A stretch of 64,000 nt of DNA from Ramlibacter pinisoli (GCF_009758015.1 NZ_WSEL01000011.1:1-64000); one strand, 5' to 3'; positions 22,562 through 32,327 are shown, counted from the first letter of the stretch. A program made the numbers and translations. The notes: a model not told the origin generated them from the sequence alone.

Positions 22562-22640
22562 TGGAGGGAGGCCGTGCCCGGCCGGCGGCCGACGGGGGTG
22601 CTGGCGGGCGCTGCGACGGGGCGACGGCAGGCCATCGCGG

Positions 22641-24053
22641 TCAGCCCTTGAGCGTCTGTTCCAGCACGTGCAATTGCTGGTTCAACTCGGTGACGGTCTG
22701 GCGCTCGGCGGCGATCTTGCGCACCGCGTGCAGCACGGTGGTGTGGTCGCGGCCGCCAAAGAGTTCGCCGATCTCGGGCAGGCTCTTTTGCGTCAGCTCC
22801 TTGGCCAGGTACATGGCGATCTGGCGCGGGCGGGCGATGGAGGCCGGCCGCTTCTTGCTGTACATGTCGGCGACCTTGATCTTGTAGTAGTCGGCCACCG
22901 TCTTCTGGATGTTCTCGACGCTGATCTGCCGGTTCTGGATCGACAGCAGGTCGCGCAGCGCCTCGCGGGCCAGCTGGATGGAGATGTCCTTCTGGTTGAA
23001 GCGGCTGTAGGCCAGGATCTTGCGCAGGGCGCCTTCGAGCTCGCGCACGTTGGAGCGCACGTTCTTGGCCACGAAGAAGGCCACTTCCTCGGGCATCTCG
23101 GCGCTCTCGGCGCGGGCCTTGTTGATCAGGATGGCCACGCGCATCTCGAGCTCGGGCGGCTCGATGGCCACGGTCAGGCCCGAGTCGAAACGCGAGACCA
23201 GCCGTTCGTGGATGTCGGCCAGGCCCTTGGGATAGGTGTCCGACGTCATCACGATGTGGCTCTTCTTGGCCAGCAGGGCCTCGAAGGCGTTGAAGAACTC
23301 CTCCTGGGTGCGGTCCTTGTTGGCGAAGAACTGGACGTCGTCGATGAGCAGGAGGTCGAGCGAGTGGTACTTGTCCTTGAACTCGTCGAAGGTCTTGCGC
23401 TGGTAGGCCTTGACCACATCCGAGACGAACTGCTCGGCATGGATGTAGAGAACTTTGGAGCCCGGGCGGTCGGCCAGCAGCTTGTTACCCACAGCATGGA
23501 CGAGGTGGGTCTTGCCCAGGCCGACGCCGCCGTAGATGAACAACGGGTTGTAGAGCTGGCCCGGCATGCCGGCCACGTGCATGGCCGCGGCGCGCGCCAT
23601 GCGGTTGGCCGTGCCCTCCACCAGGGTGTCGAAGGTGAGCGCCGTGTTGAGCCGGTTCTTGAACTGGCCGGACTGGTTGTCGTCGGCGATGTCGGCCGGT
23701 TCGGCAGCCGGCATCAGCTCTGCCTGGGTGGGCGCGGCGTAAGTCTTGGCGGGGCTTTCGCGCTGAGCGAGCGCTAACTCAAGCTGCACCGGCTGGCCGT
23801 AGATCTTCTCCAGCGTGGCAGCGATGCGGCCGGCGTACTGGGCCCGCACCCAATCGAGCTTGAAGCGGTTGGCGACGAACAGCGTGACCTTGCTGAAGTC
23901 GTCGGAGACCTTGGCGGCGAGGGGCTTGATCCAGGTGTTGAACTGCTGTTCGGGCAACTCCTGGGCCAGCTGGTCCATGCAGGCCTGCCACAGGCTACCG
24001 CCCGCGTTCAGGGCGCCGCCGGCGGCCAGGCTGTCGCTGAACCCCTCACTCAT
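22641..24053 (-). CDS. dnaA: Chromosomal replication initiator protein DnaA
   Basis: 470 aa. Domain I ([25 protein letters not shown]) mediates self-association, followed by a variable linker. The AAA+ domain has the Walker [16 protein letters not shown] near residue 177 and the Walker [10 protein letters not shown]. The C-terminal DNA-binding domain has [45 protein letters not shown] with the DnaA signature. It binds DnaA boxes and opens oriC. The start at 24051-24053 is followed upstream by DnaA-box-like sequences, as expected for autoregulation. Confidence 0.98.
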   Translation of the reverse strand: MSEGFSDSLAAGGALNAGGSLWQACMDQLAQELPEQQFNTWIKPLAAKVSDDFSKVTLFVANRFKLDWVRAQYAGRIAATLEKIYGQPVQLELALAQRESPAKTYAAPTQAELMPAAEPADIADDNQSGQFKNRLNTALTFDTLVEGTANRMARAAAMHVAGMPGQLYNPLFIYGGVGLGKTHLVHAVGNKLLADRPGSKVLYIHAEQFVSDVVKAYQRKTFDEFKDKYHSLDLLLIDDVQFFANKDRTQEEFFNAFEALLAKKSHIVMTSDTYPKGLADIHERLVSRFDSGLTVAIEPPELEMRVAILINKARAESAEMPEEVAFFVAKNVRSNVRELEGALRKILAYSRFNQKDISIQLAREALRDLLSIQNRQISVENIQKTVADYYKIKVADMYSKKRPASIARPRQIAMYLAKELTQKSLPEIGELFGGRDHTTVLHAVRKIAAERQTVTELNQQLHVLEQTLKG

Positions 24054-24068
24054 ACCCCTCCGTCACCT

Positions 24069-24127
24069 TGTGGATAGTTTTCATGCGCGCAAACGCTGCA
24101 TTGTAAGTTCTCAAGGCGTTATCCACA
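24069..24127. promoter_or_regulatory. DnaA boxes in the dnaA-rpmH gap (dnaA control, possible part of oriC)
   Basis: TTATCCACA at 24119-24127 is a perfect DnaA box; TGTGGATAG at 24069-24077 is an inverted box with one mismatch. The whole gap is only 183 bp and no AT-rich unwinding run is obvious, so these may serve dnaA autoregulation, with the origin here or nearby. Confidence 0.65.
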
Positions 24128-24182
24128 CCGGGTTTTTGCGGGGCGCGGGGGCCTCGCAACGTCTTGACACGCACCCCGTTCC

Positions 24183-24211
24183 TTGCTGGGGTGGCGCAAA
24201 TCAGCGATAAT
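24183..24211 (+). promoter_or_regulatory. Probable rpmH promoter
   Basis: TTGCTG (24183-24188) and GATAAT (24206-24211) are 17 nt apart, placing transcription start about 20 nt before the rpmH ATG. A TTGACA at 24164-24169 also exists but is poorly spaced for this -10. Confidence 0.55.
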
Positions 24212-24236
24212 CGTGGGTTCCTCGGAAAGCACCAAC

Positions 24237-24371
24237 ATGAAACGCACCTACCAACCCTCGAAAGTGCGCCGCGCTCGCACCCACGGCTTCCTGGTCCGCA
24301 TGAAGACCCGCGGCGGCCGTGCCGTGATCAACGCCCGCCGCGCCAAGGGCCGCAAGCGCCTGGCCGTCTGA
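24237..24371 (+). CDS. rpmH: 50S ribosomal protein L34
   Basis: 44 aa, the standard length. The sequence [27 protein letters not shown] is the classic L34 start and it ends in basic residues [11 protein letters not shown]. It is a component of the large ribosomal subunit and the first gene of rpmH-rnpA-yidD-yidC. Confidence 0.99.
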   Translation: MKRTYQPSKVRRARTHGFLVRMKTRGGRAVINARRAKGRKRLAV

Positions 24372-24405
24372 GTCGCCTGCGGGCGGCTAGCGGCAGGCAC
24401 TGCCC

Positions 24406-24930
24406 GTGCAGCGGCTGAAGACCCGGGCGCAGTTCGAGGCCGTCATGGCCGCGGGCCGCACCGTCAGCCGCACAGAGCACTTTGCGCTGCACGCGGCTTC
24501 ACTGGACATCGTCAGGCGTCCGGTTGATTCGTCAGAGCCTTCGCCGGAGCAGCCCGCGACCCAAGGTCGCTCGTCAGTGCAGCCCCCAGGGCCGCGGTCC
24601 GAAGCGGCTGCGACCGAAGGTCGCCTTGATGGACTGCCCGCAGGGCCGCGAACCAAAGGTTCGACGGCCCTGTTTGCTGTGCGCACGGAACCTTGGCTGG
24701 GCGTGATCGTTCCAAAGCGCTGGGCCCGCCGCGCCGTCACCCGCAACGCCATCAAACGCCAGATCTACACCGTGAGCCAGGACGTCGAAGCCGAGCTGCC
24801 CGTTGCCGCGCATGTGGTGCGGCTGCGCGCCGGCTTCGACCGCACGCTGTTCCGCAGCGCCACCTCGCCCGAACTGAAGAAGGCCGTGCGGCTCGAGCTG
24901 CAGCGGCTGTTCGCCGGGGTCCGGCGGTGA
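24406..24930 (+). CDS. rnpA: Ribonuclease P protein component with an internal insertion
   Basis: 174 aa against about 120 for the family. RnpA binds RnpB RNA and matures tRNA 5' ends. The core is intact: RLKTRAQFEAVMAAGR at the start and LGVIVPKRWARRAVTRNAIKR (the RNR motif) after residue 98. Residues about 34-88 are a Pro/Gly/Ser-rich insertion with no family counterpart, coded by hairpin-forming repeats (24556-24663). The start is GTG. The stop overlaps the yidD start (GTGA), giving translational coupling. Confidence 0.93.
   Translation: MQRLKTRAQFEAVMAAGRTVSRTEHFALHAASLDIVRRPVDSSEPSPEQPATQGRSSVQPPGPRSEAAATEGRLDGLPAGPRTKGSTALFAVRTEPWLGVIVPKRWARRAVTRNAIKRQIYTVSQDVEAELPVAAHVVRLRAGFDRTLFRSATSPELKKAVRLELQRLFAGVRR
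24556..24663. repeat. Short palindromic repeats inserted in rnpA
   Basis: Three 15-base palindromes lie in the insertion: GCGACC-CAA-GGTCGC (24556-24570), GCGACC-GAA-GGTCGC (24610-24624) and CGAACC-AAA-GGTTCG (24649-24663). Each of the last two is preceded by a CAGGGCCGCG-containing stretch. Reading stays open through all of them. Confidence 0.85.
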
Positions 24931-25199
24931 TCCGCGCCGCCCTGGTGGGCCTGGTCCGCGGCTACCGGCTGCTGCTGTCGCCCTGGATCGGCTCGGCCTG
25001 CCGCTTCACGCCCACCTGCTCGGCCTACGCACTGCATGCCCTCGAGCGCCACGGCGCCGCGGCCGGCAGCTATCTCACGGTGGCACGCATCGCCCGCTGC
25101 CATCCCTGGTGCGCCGGCGGCGTCGACGAGGTGCCGGCGCAGCCGCCGGCCCTGTTCCGCCGCTTCCTGGCCGCCTCCAACCAAAAGACGTCTTCATGA
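24927..25199 (+). CDS. yidD: Membrane protein insertion efficiency factor YidD
   Basis: 90 aa. It has the YidD pattern GYRLLLSPWIGSACRFTPTCSAYALHALERHG and RIARCHPWCAGGVDEVP with the conserved cysteines. It is a small membrane-associated protein that helps YidC-dependent insertion. Start GTG overlaps the rnpA stop, and its stop overlaps the yidC ATG by ATGA. Confidence 0.96.
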   Translation: MIRAALVGLVRGYRLLLSPWIGSACRFTPTCSAYALHALERHGAAAGSYLTVARIARCHPWCAGGVDEVPAQPPALFRRFLAASNQKTSS

Positions 25200-26917
25200 A
25201 CGACATTCGCCGCACCGTCCTGTGGGTGATCTTCGGCTTCTCCATGGTGCTGCTGTGGGACCAATGGCAGGTGCACAACGGCAAGCCGGCCACCTTCTTC
25301 CCGCAGTCGAACAAGGCCGTGGCCACGGCGCCGGCCGGCAAGGCCTCGGCGCCCGTCGTGCCGTCGGGCGCCGCACCGGTGCCCAGCGCCGTGCCCGCCG
25401 CCACCGCCCCGGCGGTGCCGCCCACCGGCGGCCCGGCAGCGGCCGCGCCGGCCGCCACCCCGCGCGAGCGGTTCGCGGTCACCACCGACCTGCTGCGTCT
25501 GACCTTCGACACCGAGGGCGGCTCCCTGGTCGGCACCGAGCTGCTGAAGGTCGCGGCCGATTCCTCGGCCGACAAGGTCACCAGCACCTACGTGCTGCTG
25601 GACGACAGCGCCAACCGCGTCTATGTCGCCCAGACCGGCCTGATCGGCGGTGACTTCCCCAACCACAAGACGGTGATGACGGCCAGCGGCGAGCGCCAGC
25701 TCAAGGACGGTGCGCGCGAGCTGTCGGTGCGCTTCGAGTCGCCCGAGAAGAACGGCGTCAAGCTGGTGAAGACCTACACGGTCAAGCGCGGCGCCTACGA
25801 CGTGGCGGTCAAGCACGAGGTGGTGAACACCGGCACGGCGGCCGTGTCGCCGCAGCTGTACCTGCAGATCGTGCGCGACGGCAACAAGCTGCCCGGCGAG
25901 TCGTCGTTCTATTCCACCTTCACCGGCCCGGCGGTCTACACCGAAGAGAAGAAGTACCAGAAGATCGACTTCGGCGACATCGAGAAGAACAAGGCCGACT
26001 TCGTCAAGGAGTCGAGCAGCGGCTACGTGGCCATGGTGCAGCACTACTTCGCCAGCGCCTGGATCCTGCCCGACGGTGTGAAGCGCCAGCTGTTCGCCCG
26101 CAAGGTCGACAACAACCTGTACGCGGTCGGCATGATCACCGGCGTGGACGCCCTGGCGCCCGGCGCCAGCAAGGCCGTCGAGACCCGGTTCTTCGCCGGC
26201 CCGCAGGAAGAGAAGATGCTCGAGCACGTGGCGCCCGGCCTCGACCTGGTCAAGGACTACGGCTGGCTCACCATCCTGGCCAAGCCGCTGTACTGGCTGC
26301 TCGACAAGATCCACTCCTTCATCGGCAACTGGGGCTGGTCGATCATGGCCCTGGTGCTGCTGATCAAGATCTCGTTCTACTGGCTGCAGGCCAAGGGCTA
26401 CCAGAGCATGGCCAAGATGAAGGCCATCAACCCGCGCGTGATGGCCATGCGCGAGCGCTACAAGGACAACCCGCAGCAGATGCAGCAGGAGATGATGAAG
26501 ATCTACCGGGAGGAGAAGGTCAACCCGCTGGGCGGCTGCTTCCCGATCATGGTCCAGATCCCGGTGTTCATCGCGCTGTACTGGGTGCTGCTGTCCACGG
26601 TGGAGATGCGCAACGCGCCCTGGATCGGCTGGATCCGCGACCTGGCCGCGCCCGATCCTTACTTCATCCTGCCGGTGGTGATGACGCTCACCACCATGCT
26701 GCAGACGGCGCTCAACCCCGCGCCGCCCGACCCGATGCAGGCCAAGATGATGTGGATCATGCCGCTGGCGTTCTCGGTCATGTTCTTCTTCTTCCCGGCC
26801 GGCCTGGTGCTGTACTGGATCACCAACAACGTGCTGTCGATCGCGCAGCAGTGGTTGATCAACACCCGCATGGGGGTGCCACCCGAGTTCAACCTGCCCA
26901 AGTTCGGCAGGACCTGA
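25196..26917 (+). CDS. yidC: Membrane protein insertase YidC
   Basis: 573 aa. It has an N-terminal membrane anchor (TVLWVIFGFSMVLLWDQWQ), an Ala/Pro linker, the periplasmic beta-supersandwich domain (about residues 90-355) and the five-helix insertase core with WGWSIMALVLLIKISFYW, NPLGGCFPIMVQIPVFIALYWVL and PAGLVLYWITNNVLSIAQQW. It inserts proteins into the inner membrane alone or with Sec. The ATG at 25196 overlaps the yidD stop. A strong terminator follows. Confidence 0.98.
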   Translation: MNDIRRTVLWVIFGFSMVLLWDQWQVHNGKPATFFPQSNKAVATAPAGKASAPVVPSGAAPVPSAVPAATAPAVPPTGGPAAAAPAATPRERFAVTTDLLRLTFDTEGGSLVGTELLKVAADSSADKVTSTYVLLDDSANRVYVAQTGLIGGDFPNHKTVMTASGERQLKDGARELSVRFESPEKNGVKLVKTYTVKRGAYDVAVKHEVVNTGTAAVSPQLYLQIVRDGNKLPGESSFYSTFTGPAVYTEEKKYQKIDFGDIEKNKADFVKESSSGYVAMVQHYFASAWILPDGVKRQLFARKVDNNLYAVGMITGVDALAPGASKAVETRFFAGPQEEKMLEHVAPGLDLVKDYGWLTILAKPLYWLLDKIHSFIGNWGWSIMALVLLIKISFYWLQAKGYQSMAKMKAINPRVMAMRERYKDNPQQMQQEMMKIYREEKVNPLGGCFPIMVQIPVFIALYWVLLSTVEMRNAPWIGWIRDLAAPDPYFILPVVMTLTTMLQTALNPAPPDPMQAKMMWIMPLAFSVMFFFFPAGLVLYWITNNVLSIAQQWLINTRMGVPPEFNLPKFGRT

Positions 26918-26925
26918 CCCCCGAA

Positions 26926-26950
26926 GGGCCGCGCGATGCGGCCCTTTTTT
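26926..26950 (+). terminator. Rho-independent terminator after yidC
   Basis: GGGCCGC (26926-26932) pairs with GCGGCCC (26938-26944) around GCGAT, then six T. It ends the rpmH-rnpA-yidD-yidC transcript 9 nt after the yidC stop. Confidence 0.93.
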
Positions 26951-27000
26951 CTGCGCCGCGTCCGTCCTGGCGCGATCCGGCGCGCGGCTAGCATCGGGGG

Positions 27001-28380
27001 ATGCTGCCGCGCACCGCCGACCCCATCGCCGCCATCGCCACCGCGCCCGGGCGCGGCGCGGTCGGCATCGTGCGGGTGTCGGGGCGCAGCGTGCAGGCGA
27101 TCGTCGATGCGGTGTGCGGCCGCGCGCTCCGGCCGCGCGAGGCGACCTACCTGCCGTTCCGCGCCGCCGACGGCTCGCCGATCGACCAGGGGCTGGCGAT
27201 CCACTTCCCGGCCCCGCACTCGTACACCGGCGAGGACGTGCTGGAGCTGCAGGCGCACGGCGGGCCGGTGGTGCTGCAGCTGCTGCTGGCACGCTGCCTG
27301 GAGGCCGGCACGGCGCTCGGGCTGCGGGTGGCCGAGCCGGGCGAGTTCACCCAGCGCGCCTTCCTGAACGACAAGATCGACCTGGCCCAGGCCGAGGCCA
27401 TCGCCGACCTGATCGACGCCAGCACCGAGGCGGCCGCGCGCAGTGCCGGCCGCTCGCTGGCCGGCGCCTTCTCGCGCGAGATCCACCAGCTGCGCGACGC
27501 GCTGATCCAGCTGCGCATGCTGGTCGAGGCGACGCTGGACTTTCCCGAGGAGGAGATCGACTTCCTGCAGAAGGCCGACGCCCAGGGGCAGCTCGACCGG
27601 CTGCAGGCCACGCTGGCCGGCGTGCTGCAGCGGGCGCGCCAGGGTGCCCTGCTGCGCGAGGGCATCAAGGTGGTGATCGCGGGCCAGCCGAACGCCGGCA
27701 AGAGCTCGCTGCTGAACGCGCTGGCCGGCGCCGAGCTGGCCATCGTGACGCCGATCCCGGGCACCACCCGCGACGTGGTGAGCCAGACCATCCAGGTCGA
27801 GGGCGTGCCGCTGCACGTGATCGACACCGCCGGCCTGCGCGACAGCGACGACCCGGTGGAGAAGATCGGCATCGAGCGCGCCTGGGAGCAGATCCGCGGC
27901 GCCGACGCCGTGCTGTTCCTGCACGACCTCACGCGCAGCGGCGACGCGGCCGACGGCGCCGCCGACGCCCGGCTGCTGGCCACCCTGCGCGAGCACCTGC
28001 CGGCCGCGGTCCCGGTGCTGCAGCTGTGGAACAAGGCCGATGCCGCACCCGCTGCGGCGGTGCCGGCCGAGGGCCTGCGGCTGTCGGCCAAGCTGGGCGA
28101 CGGCCTGCAGGCCTTGCGCCAGCGGCTGCTGGAGGTGGCCGGCTGGCAGGCGGCGCCCGAAGGGGTGTACATCGCCCGCGCGCGCCACCTGCAGGCCCTG
28201 CGGCGGGTCGACGGCCACCTGATGGAAGCCGCCGCCCACCTGGCCGGCGGCGGCCAGGCGCTGGACCTGCTGGCCGAGGAACTGCGCCTCGCGCAGAACG
28301 CGCTGAGCGAGATCACCGGCGAATTCACGGCCGACGACCTGCTCGGGGTGATCTTCTCGAAGTTCTGTATCGGAAAGTGA
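27001..28380 (+). CDS. mnmE: tRNA uridine-5-carboxymethylaminomethyl(34) synthesis GTPase MnmE
   Basis: 459 aa, normal length. The N-terminal folate-binding domain has [15 protein letters not shown] and [15 protein letters not shown]. The GTPase domain has G1 [14 protein letters not shown] near residue 223, DTAGLRD and NKAD. The protein ends in the invariant CIGK, whose cysteine is needed for catalysis. With MnmG it modifies the wobble uridine of several tRNAs. It begins 83 nt after yidC, past the terminator, so it has its own promoter. Confidence 0.98.
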   Translation: MLPRTADPIAAIATAPGRGAVGIVRVSGRSVQAIVDAVCGRALRPREATYLPFRAADGSPIDQGLAIHFPAPHSYTGEDVLELQAHGGPVVLQLLLARCLEAGTALGLRVAEPGEFTQRAFLNDKIDLAQAEAIADLIDASTEAAARSAGRSLAGAFSREIHQLRDALIQLRMLVEATLDFPEEEIDFLQKADAQGQLDRLQATLAGVLQRARQGALLREGIKVVIAGQPNAGKSSLLNALAGAELAIVTPIPGTTRDVVSQTIQVEGVPLHVIDTAGLRDSDDPVEKIGIERAWEQIRGADAVLFLHDLTRSGDAADGAADARLLATLREHLPAAVPVLQLWNKADAAPAAAVPAEGLRLSAKLGDGLQALRQRLLEVAGWQAAPEGVYIARARHLQALRRVDGHLMEAAAHLAGGGQALDLLAEELRLAQNALSEITGEFTADDLLGVIFSKFCIGK

Positions 28381-28525
28381 CGGGCTGACCGCACGTCGCC
28401 CGCCGCCTGCCGCGCAGCGCCCGGCCCGGCGCCGGCCGCAAACCCGGCCACTACACTGGTCCGCAACCGTGCCCCCGGCCCGCTGTCGCCGGTGTCCCCG
28501 GGCGGCGCGTCGAACGGAAGGTTGC

Positions 28526-29263
28526 ATGTCCCTGCTCAGCTGGTTCTCGCGCCGCCAACCGGCGGACGCCGCTCCGCCCACCTCGGGCCTGTCGCGCACC
28601 GAGGCGACCCGCCCGCTCGGTCGGGCCGAGGTCCAGGCCCTGGGCCTGGCGGCCAACCGCAAGAGCGAGCGGCTGGCGCACCGCGAGCGTCTCTACGCGG
28701 TGGTGCGCGAGTGCATGAACCGGGCCGGCGTGCTGTCTTCCAGCTACAAGTTCAAGGTGCTGTCGCTCGACAAGCGCGGCCGGCTGTTCCTGGTGATGAT
28801 CGACCTGGCCGGCAGCGCCGACACCAGGGCCTCGGCGCTGGCCGAGATCGAGGCCACCATCGCCCAGGCCGCCAAGGCGCGCGACGACATCGTGGTCAAG
28901 GCGGTCTACTGGCGCCAGAACGAGCACGTGGCCGTGGGGCTGCAGGCCAGCCCGGTGCGGCCGCTCGCACCCGACGCCGCTAAGCCAGCCGCGCCGCACG
29001 CGGTGGCAACGCCCGCGGCCAGTGCGCCGGCCAAGCCGGCCAAGCCGGCGGCGCCGGCGCGTTCGCCCTTCGACCCGATCGACGCCGACGAGGTGGCCGC
29101 GTTCCGCCAGGCCCTGGCGGCCGGCCTGCAGCGGCCGGTGCGGCCCGAGCCGGAGGCAACGCAGAACTACGCCCTGCTCACCGGCTACGAGGACACCGAG
29201 CTGCCGCAGGAGCAGCGCCGTCCGCCCTCGCTGAGCAGCTCGCAGTACGGCGACCTGCGCTGA
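28526..29263 (+). CDS. Conserved hypothetical protein
   Basis: 245 aa, not recognised as a named family. Residues about 45-140 look folded (RLAHRERLYAVVRECMNRAGVLSSSYKFKVLSLDKRGRLFLVMIDLAG; RDDIVVKAVYWRQNEHVAVGL) with an alpha/beta pattern. Residues about 150-185 are an Ala/Pro/Lys linker and the tail is acidic. There is no signal peptide or membrane helix, so it is probably cytoplasmic. The ATG follows GGAAGG. It stands alone between mnmE and a convergent antiporter. Confidence 0.75.
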   Translation: MSLLSWFSRRQPADAAPPTSGLSRTEATRPLGRAEVQALGLAANRKSERLAHRERLYAVVRECMNRAGVLSSSYKFKVLSLDKRGRLFLVMIDLAGSADTRASALAEIEATIAQAAKARDDIVVKAVYWRQNEHVAVGLQASPVRPLAPDAAKPAAPHAVATPAASAPAKPAKPAAPARSPFDPIDADEVAAFRQALAAGLQRPVRPEPEATQNYALLTGYEDTELPQEQRRPPSLSSSQYGDLR

Positions 29264-29313
29264 GGCTTCGCCCCGAGACGCCGGCCGGCGGCCGGCACTG
29301 ACGCGCCGCCGGG

Positions 29314-31299
29314 TCAGCCGGCCAGCAGCTTCTCCTCGGCCACGGCCAGCGGTTCCGGCCGGCCCGACAGCACCAGCGTGTCGCCGCCTTCCAGGCGCGG
29401 ATCGGTCTCCAGCGGCGCCGCCTTGCCGTCGGCGCGCCGCAGGCTCATGACCCGCACGCCCATGGCGTGCAGCGCGAACATCCCCAGCGGGGTGCCGATG
29501 GTGCGCGCGCCCAGCGGCAGCGTCACGGTGGCCAGCCGCTCCTGCTGCAGCTCGTCGACGGTGTCGTCGTCGGCGCCGTGGAAGTAGCCGCGCAGCAGGT
29601 TGTAGCGGGCGTCGCGCTGGTCCTGCACGATGCGGATGACGCGCCGCATCGGCACGCCCACCAGCGCCAGCGCGTGGCTGGCCAGCATCAGCGAGCCCTC
29701 CAGCGCCTCCGGCACCACCTCGGTGGCGCCGGCGTCCTGCAGCTTCTCGAGGTCGTGGTCGTCCTGGGTGCGCACGATCACCGGCACCTGCGGCGCGTGT
29801 GCGCGCGTGTGGGCCAGCACCTTGAGGGCGCCGGGCACGTCCAGGTAGGTGACGACCACCGCGCTGGCGCGCGCCAGGCCGGTGGCCATCAGCGCCTGCA
29901 GCCGGGCCGCGTCGCCGAACACCACCGAGTCGCCGGCGGCGGCGGCCTGCCGCACCCGGTCGGGGTCGAGGTCCAGCGCCATGTAGGGGATGCGCTCGCG
30001 CTCCAGCATGCGGGCCAGGTTCTGGCCGCAGCGGCCGTAGCCGCAGATGATCACGTGCTTGTTGGCGTTGATCGAGCGGCGCGCGATGGTGGTCATCTGC
30101 AGCGACTGCTGCAGCCATTCGCCCGCCACCAGCTTCATCACGATGCGGTTGCTGTACAGGATGATGAAGGGCGTGGCCAGCATCGACAGCACCATGCTGG
30201 CCAGGATGGGGTTGAGCAGCTGCGGCGGCACCAGGGCGTTCTGTTGCGCCAGGGTGAGCAGCACGAAGCCGAACTCGCCGGCCTGCGCCAGGTACAGGCC
30301 GGTGCGCAGCGACACGCCGGTGGTGGCCCCGAACTGCCGGGCCAGCCAGGTGACCAGGGCCAGCTTGAACAGCACCGGCGCGGATAGCAGCAGCAGCACC
30401 AGCGCCCAGCGATCGGCCACCAGCCGCCAGTCGAGCATCATCCCGATGCTGATGAAGAACAGGCCCAGCAGCACGTCGTGGAACGGCCGGATGTCGGTCT
30501 CGACCTGGTGCTTGTATTCGGTCTCCGAGATCAGCATGCCGGCGATGAAGGCGCCCAGCGCCAGCGACAGGCCGGCGTGCTCGGTCATCCAGGCCAGGCC
30601 GAGCGTGATCAGCAGCAGGTTCAGGACGAACAGTTCCTCGCTCTTGCGCCGTGCCACGATGGTGAGCCACCAGCGCATCAGCTTCTGGCCGCCGGTCAGC
30701 AGGATGGCCAATAGCGCAACGGCCTTCAGCGCCGCGACGCCCAGCGCCGCCAGCATCGTCTCCGGCTTGCTGCCCAGCGCCGGGATCAGCACCAGCAGCG
30801 GCACCACGGCCAGATCCTGGAACAGCAGCACGCCGATCACCCGCTTGCCGTGCTCCGACTCGAGCTCGAGCCGGTCGGCCACCAGCTTGACCACGATGGC
30901 GGTGCTGCTCATCGCCAGCGCGCCCGACAGGGCCAGTGCGGTGCGCCAGTCCATCTTCCACAGGGTGGGCGCCAGCGCCGCCAGGAACAGGCTGCCGGCA
31001 ATGCCCATCAGCACGGTGAGCACGACCTGGAACAGGCCGAGGCCGAACACGTGGCTGCGCATGGCGCGCAGCTTGGGCAGGTTGAACTCCAGCCCGATGA
31101 CGAACATCAGGAACACCACCCCGAACTCGCCCAGGTAGCGCACGCCCTCGGCGTTCTCGCCCAGCGCCAGTGCGTTCGGGCCGATGACCACGCCGACCAC
31201 CAGGTAGCCGAGCATCGGCGGCAGCTTGAGAGAGCGGCAGGCCACCACGCCCAGCACTGCGGCCAACAGGTAAAGCAGTGTGAGTTCCAGCGTGGACAT
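29314..31299 (-). CDS. CPA2-family K+/H+ antiporter (KefB/KefC-like)
   Basis: 661 aa. The first ~390 residues are a 12-helix Na+/H+-exchanger domain (LTLLYLLAAVLGVVACRSL; PPMLGYLVVGVVIGPNALAL; GDxx region GLEFNLPKL; SAMSSTAIVVKL). Next comes a TrkA-N (RCK) domain with HVIICGYGRCGQNLARML, then a TrkA-C domain at the end. It probably exports K+ in exchange for H+ and is gated by nucleotide or redox ligand. The ATG at 31297-31299 was chosen because an upstream extension is antisense to kdsD and has no homology. Confidence 0.93.
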   Translation of the reverse strand: MSTLELTLLYLLAAVLGVVACRSLKLPPMLGYLVVGVVIGPNALALGENAEGVRYLGEFGVVFLMFVIGLEFNLPKLRAMRSHVFGLGLFQVVLTVLMGIAGSLFLAALAPTLWKMDWRTALALSGALAMSSTAIVVKLVADRLELESEHGKRVIGVLLFQDLAVVPLLVLIPALGSKPETMLAALGVAALKAVALLAILLTGGQKLMRWWLTIVARRKSEELFVLNLLLITLGLAWMTEHAGLSLALGAFIAGMLISETEYKHQVETDIRPFHDVLLGLFFISIGMMLDWRLVADRWALVLLLLSAPVLFKLALVTWLARQFGATTGVSLRTGLYLAQAGEFGFVLLTLAQQNALVPPQLLNPILASMVLSMLATPFIILYSNRIVMKLVAGEWLQQSLQMTTIARRSINANKHVIICGYGRCGQNLARMLERERIPYMALDLDPDRVRQAAAAGDSVVFGDAARLQALMATGLARASAVVVTYLDVPGALKVLAHTRAHAPQVPVIVRTQDDHDLEKLQDAGATEVVPEALEGSLMLASHALALVGVPMRRVIRIVQDQRDARYNLLRGYFHGADDDTVDELQQERLATVTLPLGARTIGTPLGMFALHAMGVRVMSLRRADGKAAPLETDPRLEGGDTLVLSGRPEPLAVAEEKLLAG

Positions 31300-31347
31300 G
31301 GTCCCGATGCTAAGGCAGGGCCACGGGCACCCCCCTAGAATCCGCCC

Positions 31348-32325
31348 ATGCCATTCGACCCCGCCCAGGCGCTGCGCCTGGCCCAGGAGACATTCGACAT
31401 CGAAGCCAAGGCGGTGCTGGGGCTCAAGCAGCGCACCGGCGAGACGTTCGCGCGCGCCGTCCAGGCCATCCTCGACGTGCCGGGCCGTGTGGTCGTGATG
31501 GGCATGGGCAAGAGCGGCCACATCGGCCGCAAGGTGGCCGCCACGCTGGCGTCCACCGGCACGCCGGCGCTGTTCGTGCACCCGGCCGAGGCCAGCCACG
31601 GCGACCTCGGCATGATCCAGGCGATCGACCTGGTGCTGGCGATCTCCAACGGCGGCGAGAGCGAGGAGATCACCGTCATCCTGCCGGTGCTCAAGCGCCT
31701 GGGGGTGCCGCTGGTGGCCATGACCGGCAATGCGCAGTCGACGCTGGCGCGGCACGCCGACATGGTGCTCGACAGCGGCGTCGAGCAGGAGGCCTGCCCG
31801 CTCAACCTGGCGCCGACCGCCAGCACCACGGCCCAGCTCGCGCTGGGCGATGCGCTGGCGGTGGCGCTGCTCGACGCCCGGGGCTTTCGCAGCGAGGACT
31901 TCGCGCGCTCGCACCCGGGTGGCGCGCTCGGCCGCAAGCTGCTCACCCACCTGTCGGACGTCATGCGCACCGGCGCCGACGTGCCGCGCGTGCCGCCCGA
32001 CACGCCCTTCCCGCAACTGATGCGCGAGATGAGCGCCAAGGGCCTGGGCGCCTCGGCCATCGTCGACGCCGGCGGCCGGGTGCTGGGCATCTTCACCGAC
32101 GGTGACCTGCGCCGGCTGATCGAGAAGGGCGTCGACCTGCGCACCGTGCTGGCGCGCGACGTGATGCACACCCATCCGCGCACCATCCGCCAGGACGCGC
32201 TGGCCGCCGAGGCGGCCGAACTCATGGAGCAGTACCGCATCACCAGCGCGCTGGTGGTCGATGCCGACGGCGTGCTGATCGGTGCGGTCAACACGCACGA
32301 CCTGATGCGCGCGAAGGTGATCTGA
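31348..32325 (+). CDS. kdsD: Arabinose-5-phosphate isomerase (KpsF/GutQ family)
   Basis: 325 aa. An N-terminal SIS domain (VVVMGMGKSGHIGRKVAATLASTGTPALFVHPAEASHGDLGM) converts ribulose-5-phosphate to arabinose-5-phosphate, the first step to KDO of lipopolysaccharide. Two CBS domains follow (DVMRTGADVPRV; DVMHTHPRTI). It heads kdsD-kdsC-lptC, with a 2-nt gap to kdsC, and is divergent from the antiporter. Confidence 0.96.
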   Translation: MPFDPAQALRLAQETFDIEAKAVLGLKQRTGETFARAVQAILDVPGRVVVMGMGKSGHIGRKVAATLASTGTPALFVHPAEASHGDLGMIQAIDLVLAISNGGESEEITVILPVLKRLGVPLVAMTGNAQSTLARHADMVLDSGVEQEACPLNLAPTASTTAQLALGDALAVALLDARGFRSEDFARSHPGGALGRKLLTHLSDVMRTGADVPRVPPDTPFPQLMREMSAKGLGASAIVDAGGRVLGIFTDGDLRRLIEKGVDLRTVLARDVMHTHPRTIRQDALAAEAAELMEQYRITSALVVDADGVLIGAVNTHDLMRAKVI

Positions 32326-32327
32326 GG

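Noticed and set aside
29280..29296. GCCGGCC-GGC-GGCCGGC hairpin between convergent genes as a terminator
   Set aside because: Stem is perfect but no T-run occurs on either strand; GC-rich palindromes of this kind are common by chance here.
29314..32298. Antiporter frame extended to 994 codons
   Set aside because: The extra N-terminal part is antisense to kdsD and has no membrane or homologous features; the family start is at 31299.
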